From assembly GCF_041296265.1 (NCBI RefSeq), contig NC_091693.1, positions 19,096,001 through 19,160,000 on the forward strand: a DNA stretch of 64,000 bases, written 5' to 3'. Below, piece by piece: positions 1 through 15,507 of the stretch. Position 1 is the first letter of the stretch; the number at the start of each line of letters is the position of its first letter. The translations under genes were made by a program, and so were the position numbers. Under the pieces are notes generated by a model that worked only from the letters and a program-made list of their open reading frames with translations, was not told the origin of the DNA and ran no database searches. Origin of the DNA: Equus caballus. Taxonomy: Eukaryota > Chordata > Mammalia > Perissodactyla > Equidae.

Positions 1-53
1 GGATGCCTAAGAGCACCCAGGTCGTGGGGAGTGGGTGGGGAACCCCATATCTA

Positions 54-2041
<1,988 letters not shown>

Positions 2042-2100
2042 CTTTTCCGAGGAATCAGAACAGGAAACTGCAGACCTGCTTTTATTTGAGGTTCTTCCGG
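2042..2100 (-). other. FAM83E: candidate FAM83E 5' non-coding exon
   Basis: On the minus strand a strong donor, GAAAAG|GTAAGAG, marks an exon ending at 2042. The only acceptor it clearly pairs with is the one before the FAM83E start codon at 660, giving a 1.38 kb intron in the 5' UTR. The 5' edge given here is arbitrary because no transcription start is visible. The exon assignment is inferred. Confidence 0.45.
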
Positions 2101-2690
2101 GCTGTCCTGCCTCCTTCCTCAGGCTGCAGCCTGGGACCTGGGAAACCCAGCCCCTTGTGTCAACACGGGGGGAGGGCCAACGCAGGCGCCAGGCCAGGGG
2201 TAGAGGAAGGTCTCAGCCTTGGGAGCACAAACTCAATGGGTTGCTGGGCCAGGGGCCCACCAGATGCAGGCTTTGGGGAATGGGGAGTGCCTCACCTGTT
2301 CCCATGCACCCCCTCCCCACCCGCCAGCCCTAGTGCCAGGGAGATGCGGGAGGGGAACACGGGTCCTTTAAGAGGGGCGGGTGTGACTAAATGAGGAAAC
2401 AGGTGCAAAAACACCTGACACCTGGTTCTTGGGAACAAGGCGGGGATTCGACCATGGACCATGGGGGCTGCCCGAGTTCCAACAGGTGTGACGAGGTCCA
2501 GATGGGCAGCATGCGCCCACGAGGGCAGAGATCTGGAACCCACAGGCTCCAGCCCAGCAGAGGGAGGGGCTCAGCCCAGAGGCCTGGCGATGCAAGGAGC
2601 AACGATTCCCAGAACCACAGGCGTGCCCAGCGCAGGGTCCAGTGCCTTCCCTCCCCGTCCCAATAACACACAGAAGCCGTCAGCGTCCAA
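2101..2690. other. intergenic FAM83E-RPL18
   Basis: About 590 bases separate the FAM83E upstream exon from the RPL18 poly(A) region. I see no coding exon, RNA gene or interspersed repeat in it. Confidence 0.5.
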
Positions 2691-2696
2691 AATCTT

Positions 2697-2702
2697 TTTA
2701 AT
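2697..2702 (-). terminator. RPL18: RPL18 poly(A) signal (ATTAAA)
   Basis: On the minus strand ATTAAA lies about 20 bases after the RPL18 stop codon, within TTGTTATTAAAAAGATTTTG. The 3' UTR is very short, as is usual for ribosomal protein genes, and cleavage should fall near 2675-2685. Confidence 0.85.
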
Positions 2703-2721
2703 AACAAGGTAGAATCCGCGG

Positions 2722-6605
<3,884 letters not shown>

Positions 6606-7014
6606 GATGGCGCCTACTCCTCAGCCGGGTCCGGAAAGAGAGCTCAGATTCTGGGGGGGCGGGGAAAGCCTGCAGCGAGCGGCGACTGCGTGACGTCACA
6701 TGCGCGCCACGCGGCGCTCTACCAGACTCGAACCTCTCTATGGTGAGTCTGATGATCCGCTGGATGGGCGATGCCGGAAAAGGGTGGACGAACATCTAAA
6801 GGGAAACAAGCGCTACGTCAGGGAAGGAAGGGCCAGCACGTCGAGGCCCTCTCTGGCCCTATCCAGTCCCTGTTCTCCATGCTCTTCCGGAGGAACGGGA
6901 TCTGCGAGCGAGATGCCGCGCGGAACTAGGAGGGGGCGTCGTGTAGTGACGCTCTGGCTCGACGCCGACGGCCTCTCTGTGGCTCCCGGAAGACCCGGAG
7001 GGCCCAGTATTGGA
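6606..7014. promoter_or_regulatory. RPL18/SPHK2 bidirectional CpG promoter with CRE
   Basis: This CpG-rich stretch lies between the divergent RPL18 and SPHK2 genes. A perfect palindromic CRE, TGACGTCA, sits at 6691-6698, about 50 bases upstream of the RPL18 TOP tract. On the + strand two donors could end a non-coding SPHK2 first exon: CTATG|GTGAGT (exon end 6742) and TTGGAG|GTGAGG (exon end 7014). Head-to-head spacing under 400 bases and high CpG support a shared promoter; which donor is used cannot be told from sequence. Confidence 0.7.
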
Positions 7015-7589
7015 GGTGAGGAGGCGGGGCTGGCAGGGCTGGTTTAGACCTTGGGAAACCTCTGACTCCACGCTTAGGGCGTTTCCTTAGCAGGCTCACC
7101 GCTGCCTTATCTCCCGCTGCCGCACTGGGGAAGTGCTACTTGAGATCTAACCGGACGTGATCTTGCTGCAACCCAGTCTATCGCATCCTGTATTTCCACC
7201 TTTTAGGGTCCGCTTCTCCCCCTGCCCCCAGATGGCCCTTCCCTGACCCCTCTTCAGCCTCTGCCACCAGGGGATTGCTTTTCCCAGCCAGAGAGTTTCG
7301 AGCGGCCCAGCGGGTTCGCTGTGAGGAATGTGCACCGTGCTGGAACGCAGAAGAGGCACACTGAGGCCGCGGGCTTGGGGCGCGGGGTGGAGAGAGGGAA
7401 TTGGTAAAAAGCCCCTGAAAGAGAAGGGAGAAGAGACTTAGAGAGAGGGAGACCCAGAGGAGGAGTGGACAGAGACCGAGGGTCGGGGGAATGGAGACCC
7501 AAGGGGTGAGGAGACCTAGAAAGAAAGGAAAGATGGAGATCCAGGGAGAAGAAGAGACATGGAAAGATGTGAGAGGGGGCCTTGCCAGC

Positions 7590-7795
7590 TGTCACCAAAT
7601 TCAAACCCTGACTGCTAGTTACCAACAGTGTGACCTTGGGCAAGTCATGTAACATCTCTGTGCCTTACTTTCCTTCTCTGCGAAAGGAGGGTGATAATAG
7701 GCATAGCCCATAGAGTATTTCCCATCATTATGTAAGTTAGTAAAAATGCTTCAGACAATTCTTTACACATAATTGCTTAATAAATGTTACCCTCC
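7590..7795 (+). repeat. MIR SINE fragment
   Basis: In the SPHK2 5' intron a MIR-type element is recognisable by its core phrases GTGTGACCTTGGGCAAGTCA and CTCTGTGCCTTACTTTCC and its AT-rich 3' end. It is an ancient, non-coding SINE. Confidence 0.75.
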
Positions 7796-8089
7796 ACTCC
7801 TATTGTTAGCCCTCATTGGGTGGGACAAAATGGCCTGGCTGGGGCAGTGATGAAGCTGGTCTGTCTCCCTTTTTCTCCTTCCCCTGCCCCTTGGGCCTCC
7901 AGCACAGCACGTCCAGCCTGGCCACCTGGAGTCTGCTCATCATGCTCCTACTTACTGACCTCTCCTCCGCAGAGCCAAAGGCCAGAGCCCGGGCTGTGAG
8001 GCCTGATTCCGTGCCCTCACAGCCGCCCCATGGCCTCTGTCCCAGAGCCAAGGTCTTGCTGATGTGGTGACACGGCGCAGGGCCAGCAG

Positions 8090-11000
8090 ATGAATGGACA
8101 CCTTGAGGCAGAGGAGCAGCGGGACCAGGTAGGGATCTGTCTGAAAGTCAAGATCACCGTACCCTGGGACACAATTTCCTCCTCTGTGTCCCTGTTTCCT
8201 TGTCTGTGTCTCGGAGTCCCAGCCTCTTTAGTGGATGTGTCTGCCTTTCTTTCTCCTGGGGCCCTAAGCTCAGGTGCTGTGTTTCGCTGTCTCTCCATCT
8301 TACTTGGTTTCTGTCCCTCTCTGGATCATTCTTTGGCACGTATTATTTGGTGCTGTTGCTCCTGTGGGTTGAACACAAGGGACGTTGTTTCACAGTAAAT
8401 GAATTCTTCCTCCATTAATCTCTTTCTAGCAAGCTCTGTCTCTGTCTCCTCCTGCAGGGGTCTTTTTCTCTACATTCCTATCTGTTTGGAGGCCTCCTGA
8501 TATTATTCTTGCCTTGATTTCTTTCAGTTTCCCCATGTCTTTGCCTTTCTCTGTCTCTCTGTCAACGTCTTTGCTTTTCTGTCTCTTGGTCTCAGTGCCT
8601 CTTGGCTTCTGAGAGGCCTCCAACCATTTTTCCCTCCCTCACCCCTGACCCAGATATCTGCCTCAGATGCTATGTCTCCCCATCTCTCTCCTTATGTCTC
8701 GGTCACACTGTGTAACTAGGTCGTTTACGGGCCAGATGTTTCTGTCATGCTGCCTCCACTCTGGTTTGGGCCCAAGGTAAATTTTGTGAATTAATGAGCT
8801 TCTCCTCCCTGGCTTTCATTCCAGAAGTGTGTGTCCCCATTTTTCTCTATCTGTGTCCGTTATTTTCTGGGTTTTCTTGTGTCCTTACCTTGCACATTCT
8901 CAATTCTACTGTCTTTGATTGATTATAGCTCAAGTTTTCTGTGTCTGTCTCTCTGATTCTCTGTAACTATCTGAGAAAGACAACACCCTCTCCAAGCCTC
9001 TTGTTGCCCCTGACTCGGCTTCTCTAGGTGTCTTTTACAAACTCTCTTTGCATATCTTTGTTACCTGGGTTAGGGTCAGTCTCTCTATCTGCCGCTAAAG
9101 CCCTCTTCCCCCATGGCCCATCTTTTATAAACTCAATGGATGGGACAGGCCCACTTGCCTTCAACAAATATGGCGGCAGAGGCGCTGCCCTTGGGGCCGT
9201 GATGCCGCCCCTGCTGCGTGTGTGCCCTCACCTACGATGGCGGCTGATCTCGCGGAGTGCGATACCCCGCCCCGCTCTCCCCTCGCAGGCCCCTTCGCCG
9301 AGCTCACGAGTCGGCTGGTCCCGCCCCCCGTGCCCCCTCATTGGTGCGGCTCAGGCCGGCCTCACGGCCATTGGCTGAGCGGATGCACACCCTCCCCCTG
9401 CCGCAGGGTCTGACGGGGGCCGTTGGTGCCGACTTGAGGGGCCGCCTGGAGGAGGACCCGGCCAGTGAGGAGGGTGCCGGGGTCGGGGCAGGGACCTGAG
9501 TCCGGGGGACTGAGGGACGAAGAGGAACGGAGACGCAGGCCCAGGACAGGGGTACCAGGGGTGTGGGATGGAGATGGAGAACCAGAACCGGGACTGAGGG
9601 ATCCAGGAATGGAAATCCGGGTCTGCGGCTGGGTTCTGGAAACGGGGCGGGGATGGAGGTCCGGGACCAGGGGAACCGGAGACAGAGACTCAGGCTTATG
9701 GATTGAGGGGGACTGTGGATGGAGACCCGGGCCCAGGTCTGGGGTACTTGGGGGATGGAGAGGATGGAGACCAGGCCAGAGACCTGGGGACCTAGGGACA
9801 GAGACTCAGGCCCAGGATTGGGGGAGGTCTGGGGCTCTGTGCCGAAGCCTGATTTGAGGAAGAGTGGGTCGGTGCAAGTTTAGGGGTGGGGCCTGAAGGA
9901 GCTGCCCAGGGCTGGGGACAGAGGTGACTCCTGAGGGTGAGTCCACAGATGAGGGTGTGTCTGGGGCAGCTCTGGGCCCCAGGAAGGTGAGGGGCAGGAC
10001 CAGCAGGTTGCTAGGTGAGTGGAGCTATGGGGAACAAAGGTGAACCGAAAGGAGGAGGCACAAGCTGGGCAGGGGCAGGGCCTCGGGGGAGGGGACCTCA
10101 GGCCCAGCTCCCACCCCCTCCCTGGAGAGCAGGCGGCCAGATGCCCAGGTCAGTGCTCAGGGTCCAGCTCTTGGATCCTGTCCCTTGCAGGTGCCTGCAC
10201 GTGGCTCCTCCAGCTCTCTGACCTCTTAGGCCTTCCGTGTCACTTCTCTTTCTCAGTCTCTCCAGCTGTTTGCATCCCCTACCTCTTGCCTCTCCTCTCT
10301 GCTCTCTCTCTCCTAACTCTCTTGTCCCTCTGACCCTCAGACGGCTCCTGGAACCCCTAAACTCTTGCTCTCCTCTCTAAGCATCTTTCATTGTCCTAGG
10401 TTTCATCTCACTGAAACTGTTGGTCTCCTTCTCCCAGCGTTTTTCTGGCGCTCAGACCTTATTATCCCTCTTTTTCTTTGTGTCTGAGCGTCCCTCCCTT
10501 CTCCTTCTGGAGGTGACTCTGTGTGTGTGTTGTGTTTTCCTGTCTCTGCATGTCTATTTCTTCATATGTCTCCTCCATCCTGATGTCTCTCCTCTGCCTC
10601 ATTTTTCCCCAAAGCCCTTGTCATCATCCAACACACTATAGTTTACTTCTTTATCTTGTTTTTCTGTCTCTTGATTGGAATACAAACTCCACGAAGGCAG
10701 GGATTTTTGTCTCTTTTTCTTCCCTGCTGTGTTTGCCATGACTGGCACATAGGGGCTATGGAATAATTACTGGGGGAATGAGTGAATGAATGTTTGCTTG
10801 CCCGTGTGTGAACTCTCCAGGATGCTGGCCTTCCTGTCCAGCTGGCCTCTGCTCTGCATCCTCAGAGTCTCCCCACGCTTGTCTGAGCCTGTTTGTCTCT
10901 GATGCTCCCATCTCACGTGTCACCCACCCTCATTGTCTCCTCCTGTTCACAGGCCCTGCCCCTGCTTCTCTCCCACGGGGGTCCTGGACTCTGACTCCTG

Positions 11001-14000
11001 CCCTCCTCCCTCCCCACAGAGGCCAGACCAGGAGCTGACCTGGAGCTGGGGCCACGGGTCTAGGAGCGCCCTGGACAGGGCCGAGGCCATGGCCCCGCCG
11101 CCGCCGCCACTGGCCGCCAGCACCCCACTCCTGCATGGCGAGTTTGGCTCCTACCCAGCGCGTGGCCCACGCTTCGCCCTCACTCTCACACCACAGGCCC
11201 TGCACATCCAGCGGCTGCGCCCAAAGCCTGAGGCACGGCCCCGGGGTGGCCTGGTCCCGCTGGCCGAGGTCTCAGGCTGCTGCACCCTGCGGAGCCGCAG
11301 CCCCTCAGACCCAGCAGCCTACCTCTGCATCTACACCTACCCGAGGGGCCGGCGCGGGGGCCGGCGCAGAGCCGCACGCACCTTTCGGGCCGACGGGGCG
11401 GCCACCTACGAGGAGAACCGAGCTGAGGCCCAGCGCTGGGCCACTGCCCTCACATGTCTGCTCCGAGGACTGCCACTGCCTGGGGACGGGGGTGAGGCAC
11501 TGGGCAGCCGCTCTGTCCTAAGGCCACCTCGGTGTCTCTGCACATCTCCCTCTGTGGGCATCTCTGTCTATTCTTCTGTGTGCCTATCTGTGTGATGTGT
11601 CTCTCTGGGTCTGTATGGAAAGAGTGATACACAGACAGGGAGGGGCTACAGAAGAAACAAAATTCCAGGCAGGGAGGAATGATTTGTGTCTGCTGCTCTC
11701 TCGCTCTATTTCTGTCTCCGCTAGATTTCTGTCTCGGTCCCCTCCCCCCTTCCATGGGTCCTGACCACAGATGAGTCAGAGGCTCCATGGCGGGCGAGAA
11801 CAGCAGACTGAGACATAATCAGTCACCACCCAGGGTGACAGGCACTCACAGAGGTCTCCGAGGGCATCCCAGGAGCTCAGAGGTGGCATCTAATCCAGCC
11901 TGTGGGACTCAGGCGGCTTTCAGGCAGAGGTCCCCACCCAGGGACCTCAGGTGGCACAGGAAGGGAAAGGTTCCAGGGCCCCCACCTGCTGGGCCTTTCT
12001 TGATCCCCCAGGATCCTGCTGGCTGCCTGGGGGCCCTACAGGATGGTGACAGTAAGGGAGCCTCACACACTGGAGTAAGCTGATCCTGGGTCCCAGGTGT
12101 TTGAGGGGGTGAGGAAAGTGGAAACCACAGCTCGACTTCCTCCTCCCACTTGTGGGTCCAAAGGGCACCGGGATTAACACCCAAGCCCTGCCTTTGTCTT
12201 AGCTTCTGGGAGGCGGTGGGGCTGCACACCTGGGCCTGGGCAGGTGAGGCCTGGGAGAAAAAACTTTGAACTCCCAGCAGGCTCCGTTGCCAGCCGCCCA
12301 CCAGTTCCACTGGGCGCTGTTTGCAGTTACTGTTTCTGACGTGCCGAGGGGCCTGGGACCCCGGCCTCTGCAGACTCCTTCCCCTCTCTCTGCAGAAATC
12401 ACCCCCGAGCTTCTGCCAAGGCCGCCCCGATTGCTCCTGTTGATCAACCCCTTTGGGGGCCGGGGCCTGGCGTGGCAGTGGTGTAAGGACCACGTGCTGC
12501 CCATGATCTCTGAAGCTGGACTGTCCTTCAACCTCATCCAGACAGGTGAGGGTGGTGTCAGGATGGACGGTGGGGGTGGGCGTTGGGACTCCTGAGTACT
12601 GGGTAGCAGTGGTGGAGCACGGGTGGACCAGCCTGCCTCACCTCCCGGTTCCCCACGTTAGAACGGCAGAACCACGCCCGAGAACTGGTCCAGGGGCTGA
12701 GGCTGAGCGAGTGGGACGGCATCGTCACAGTCTCGGGAGACGGGCTGCTGTACGAGGTAGGACAGGAGCGCCCTGCCCCGACCCTGAGCCCTGGGCGACT
12801 GCAGAGGCCAGGACCAGCACCCAGGTGTCTCATCTCGCATCCTCCAGGTGCTGAATGGACTCCTAGATCGCCCTGACTGGGAAGAGGCTGTGAAGATGCC
12901 GGTGGGCATCCTGCCCTGTGGCTCGGGCAATGCCTTGGCCGGAGCTGTGAACCAGTATGGCGGGTAGGTGGTGCCCATCCTGCCTCAGGTGAGCCTGAGG
13001 ATGCCAGGAGGGAAGGGACCCGGCACATCTCCCGCTCAGCCAGTCCATGTCAGTTAAGTCCATCAGTCTGGCTGTTGGATGCTCACCACACCCCCGCAGA
13101 CATTTTTGCCATTTGTTCCCAGCTGTATCACTAGTGCCTAGAATTGTGCCTCACCCTCAGCTGGCACTCAGTGAGTGCTTATGGAAGGAAAGCACTGACA
13201 GGGATCCTGGCCCAGTAAGAAGAGTCCATCTAGAGGTGGCCAAATGGCTGTAGGTGGGCCCAGGGACATGGCCTTCCCGGCTCCTGCTGTCTGCTCCCCC
13301 CTGGTTCTTGCTATCTCTCCCCCAGCCCTCTATTCTTTCTCACTGTGTCCATCCATCTCTGGGCTCTGAAGGTTTGAGCGGGCCCTGGGCATCGACCTGC
13401 TGCTCAACTGCTCACTGCTGCTCTGCCGAGGTGGCGGCCACCCGCTGGACCTGCTCTCTGTGACGCTGGCCTCAGGCTCCCGCTGCTTCTCCTTCCTGGC
13501 TGTGGCCTGGGGCTTTGTGTCAGACGTGGACATCCAGAGCGAGCGCTTCCGGGCCTTGGGCAGTGCCCGCTTTACGCTGGGCACTGTGCTGGGTCTGGCC
13601 ACGCTGCACACCTACCGCGGACGCCTCTCCTACCTTCCTGCCACTGTGGAACCTGCCTCACCCACCCCTGCCCATGGCCTGCCCCGTGCCAAGTCAGAGC
13701 TGACCCTGGCCCCAGCCCCAGCCCCGCCTGTGGCCCACTCACCCCTGCATCGCTCAGTGTCTGACCTGCCCCTGCCCCTGCCCCAGCCTGCCCTGATGTC
13801 CCCTGGCTCACCTGAGCCCCCACCCCTTCTGTCCATCAATGGGGGGGACCCAGAGCTGGCCGGGGACTGGGCTGCAGCTGGGGATTCTCCACTGTCCCCA
13901 GACCCGCTGCTGCCCTCGCTCCCTGGATCCCCCAAGGCAGCTCTACTGTCACCCATCACTGAGGGGGCCCCAGAAATGCCAGCGTCCTCTGGGCTCCTGC

Positions 14001-14464
14001 CTCCCACCCCTGATGCCCCAGCAGCCATCTCTACTGGGGGTCCACCCGACCACCTGCTCCCTCCTCTGGGCACCCCACTACCCCCAGGCTGGGTGACGCT
14101 GGAAGGGGACTTTGTGCTTATGTTGGCCATATCACCCAGCCACCTGGGGGCTGAGTTAGTGGCAGCTCCCCACGCGCGCTTTGATGACGGCCTGGTGCAC
14201 CTGTGCTGGGTGCGCAGCGGCATCTCGCGGGCTGCGCTGCTGCGCCTTTTCCTGGCCATGGAGCGCGGTAACCAGTTCAGCCTGGGCTGTCCACAGCTGG
14301 GCTATGCCGCGGCCCATGCCTTCCGCCTGGAGCCGCTCACGCCTCGCGGCGTGCTCACGGTGGACGGGGAGCAGGTGGAGTATGGGCCGCTGCAGGCGCA
14401 GGTGCACCCGGGCCTCGGTACGCTGCTCACCGGGCCTCCCGGCCGCCCGGGGCGGGAGCCCTGA
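8090..14464 (+). CDS. SPHK2: sphingosine kinase 2
   Basis: SPHK2 phosphorylates sphingosine to sphingosine-1-phosphate, mainly in the nucleus, ER and mitochondria. Coding exons are 8090-8128, 11020-11491, 12396-12545, 12662-12756, 12848-12963 and 13372-14464; phases join to 654 residues, the human long-isoform length. The first coding exon has 5' UTR from the acceptor at 7972. The start is MNGHLEAEEQRDQ; an in-frame ATG at 11089 (MAPPPPPLAAST) is the start of the known short isoform. Visible elements are the nuclear-localisation stretch RGRRGGRRR, the nucleotide loop NPFGGRG, the SGDGL motif, GILPCGSGNALAGA, the long proline/serine insert typical of SPHK2, and SVSDLPLPLPQP, a phospho-regulated nuclear export region in the human protein. 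One oddity is SGDGLLYE, where I recall SGDGLLHE in human. It converges on DBP. Confidence 0.97.
9160..9500 (+). promoter_or_regulatory. SPHK2: candidate internal CpG promoter of SPHK2
   Basis: A CpG-dense island lies in the intron after the first SPHK2 coding exon. It contains AAATATGGCGGC (9168-9179) and ACGATGGCGGCTG (from 9233), both YY1-type motifs common at TATA-less start sites, plus CATTGGTGCGG and CCATTGGCTGAG (reverse CCAAT). Transcripts starting here would skip the MNGHLE exon and could begin translation at the ATG at 11089, giving the short isoform. The promoter role is inferred. Confidence 0.5.
10660..10805 (+). repeat. L2 LINE 3'-end fragment
   Basis: The intronic stretch has the L2 tail pattern: TTGGAATACAAACTCCACGA, then AGGCAGGGATTTTTGTC, CTGGCACATAGGGGCT and GAATGAGTGAATGAATG. 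It is an ancient LINE fragment with no coding capacity. Confidence 0.65.
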
Positions 14465-15020
14465 ACCGAACAAAGCTTGGAGCCCGCCGGGGGCGGGGCC
14501 TACATTCCAAGGGGCGGGGCCTGGCCGCTGGAATTAGGGCCGAGGGCCACCGTTGCAGGGTCCCAGCCCCGGCTCAGGATTGCGCCCGCCCCCCGGGGAC
14601 CAGAGGTGATGGTGGGGCCTGGCCCGAATTCCAGGGGTTCGTCACCGTCGCAGATAAATCTGCTCGCCCCGAAGGTAGGGCCTGACTCACAAGGACAGGG
14701 CTCGCTCCAGATCCCCCGTCCGGCTCGCGGAAGGCCAGGTCGGCTGAGGGCGGGGCCTGCCTCGCGCCTCCTCCAATGACGGGACCTGGAATGTACGGAC
14801 TCCGGGAGGCCGTAGCTAATTGGCCAGTCAGGGCCGGGTCTCGCCCCATCCACTCCGGTGCCTCCGCTTAACTGGCCAATCAGCCCAGGAGGGGCAGGTT
14901 CCCCGGGGCCTGCCTTCCTATTTGCACTAACGTCCCGCCCCACGCGGATGGGGGCGGGGAAGTTCATGTCCCTGTCTTGTCTCCGACCCCAGTCTTCAAA
15001 GCAATTGAAAAGGTCTATGC

Positions 15021-15026
15021 AATAAA
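15021..15026 (+). terminator. SPHK2: SPHK2 poly(A) signal (AATAAA)
   Basis: AATAAA lies 557 bases after the SPHK2 stop codon, in GCAATAAAGGCAG. Cleavage would fall near 15040-15050. The 3' UTR is GC-rich until just before the signal. Confidence 0.85.
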
Positions 15027-15240
15027 GGCAGTCGCTTCATTCCTCTCAGGCCCTCGGCCCTTCCTCCATCCGGCAGCCCGTGGGAGGGATCGGACTCTAG
15101 GCACTTCCAGCAGCTACTGCCTTTTATGGCCCAAAGCCCAGACTCGCCCACGGACTGTGGCCAGTATGACCCGTTGGCCTTGAACTCAGGCCAGGGAGCT
15201 GCCTCCTCCCCCACGACAGCTGGTTCTGGGGTTCTCAAGA

Positions 15241-15246
15241 TTTATT
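15241..15246 (-). terminator. DBP: DBP poly(A) signal (AATAAA)
   Basis: On the minus strand AATAAA lies 262 bases after the DBP stop codon. It is about 215 bases from the SPHK2 signal on the other strand, so the two transcripts end tail to tail with little or no overlap. Confidence 0.85.
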
Positions 15247-15507
15247 CAGGATCGTGTTAACGGAGGCGGTGGGAAGATGGGGTCCCCGAGGTGCCGGGGG
15301 CACACACTGAGGACCCTCCCCGCCCCCGCGAGGGAGGGGGGAGGCTCGCTTTTTCTTAAAAATATAAATGTATTTCTCTGCATCATCACGTCCCTGGGGC
15401 ACCCAGCTGGCCGGCCCGTGGACCACAGGGCGGGGAGGGAAGAGGGCGTCAGGGCGCAAGTCTGAGTGGGGCGGAGGAGAGCTCCGCCGTGAGGGTGGGG
15501 GGCGCCC

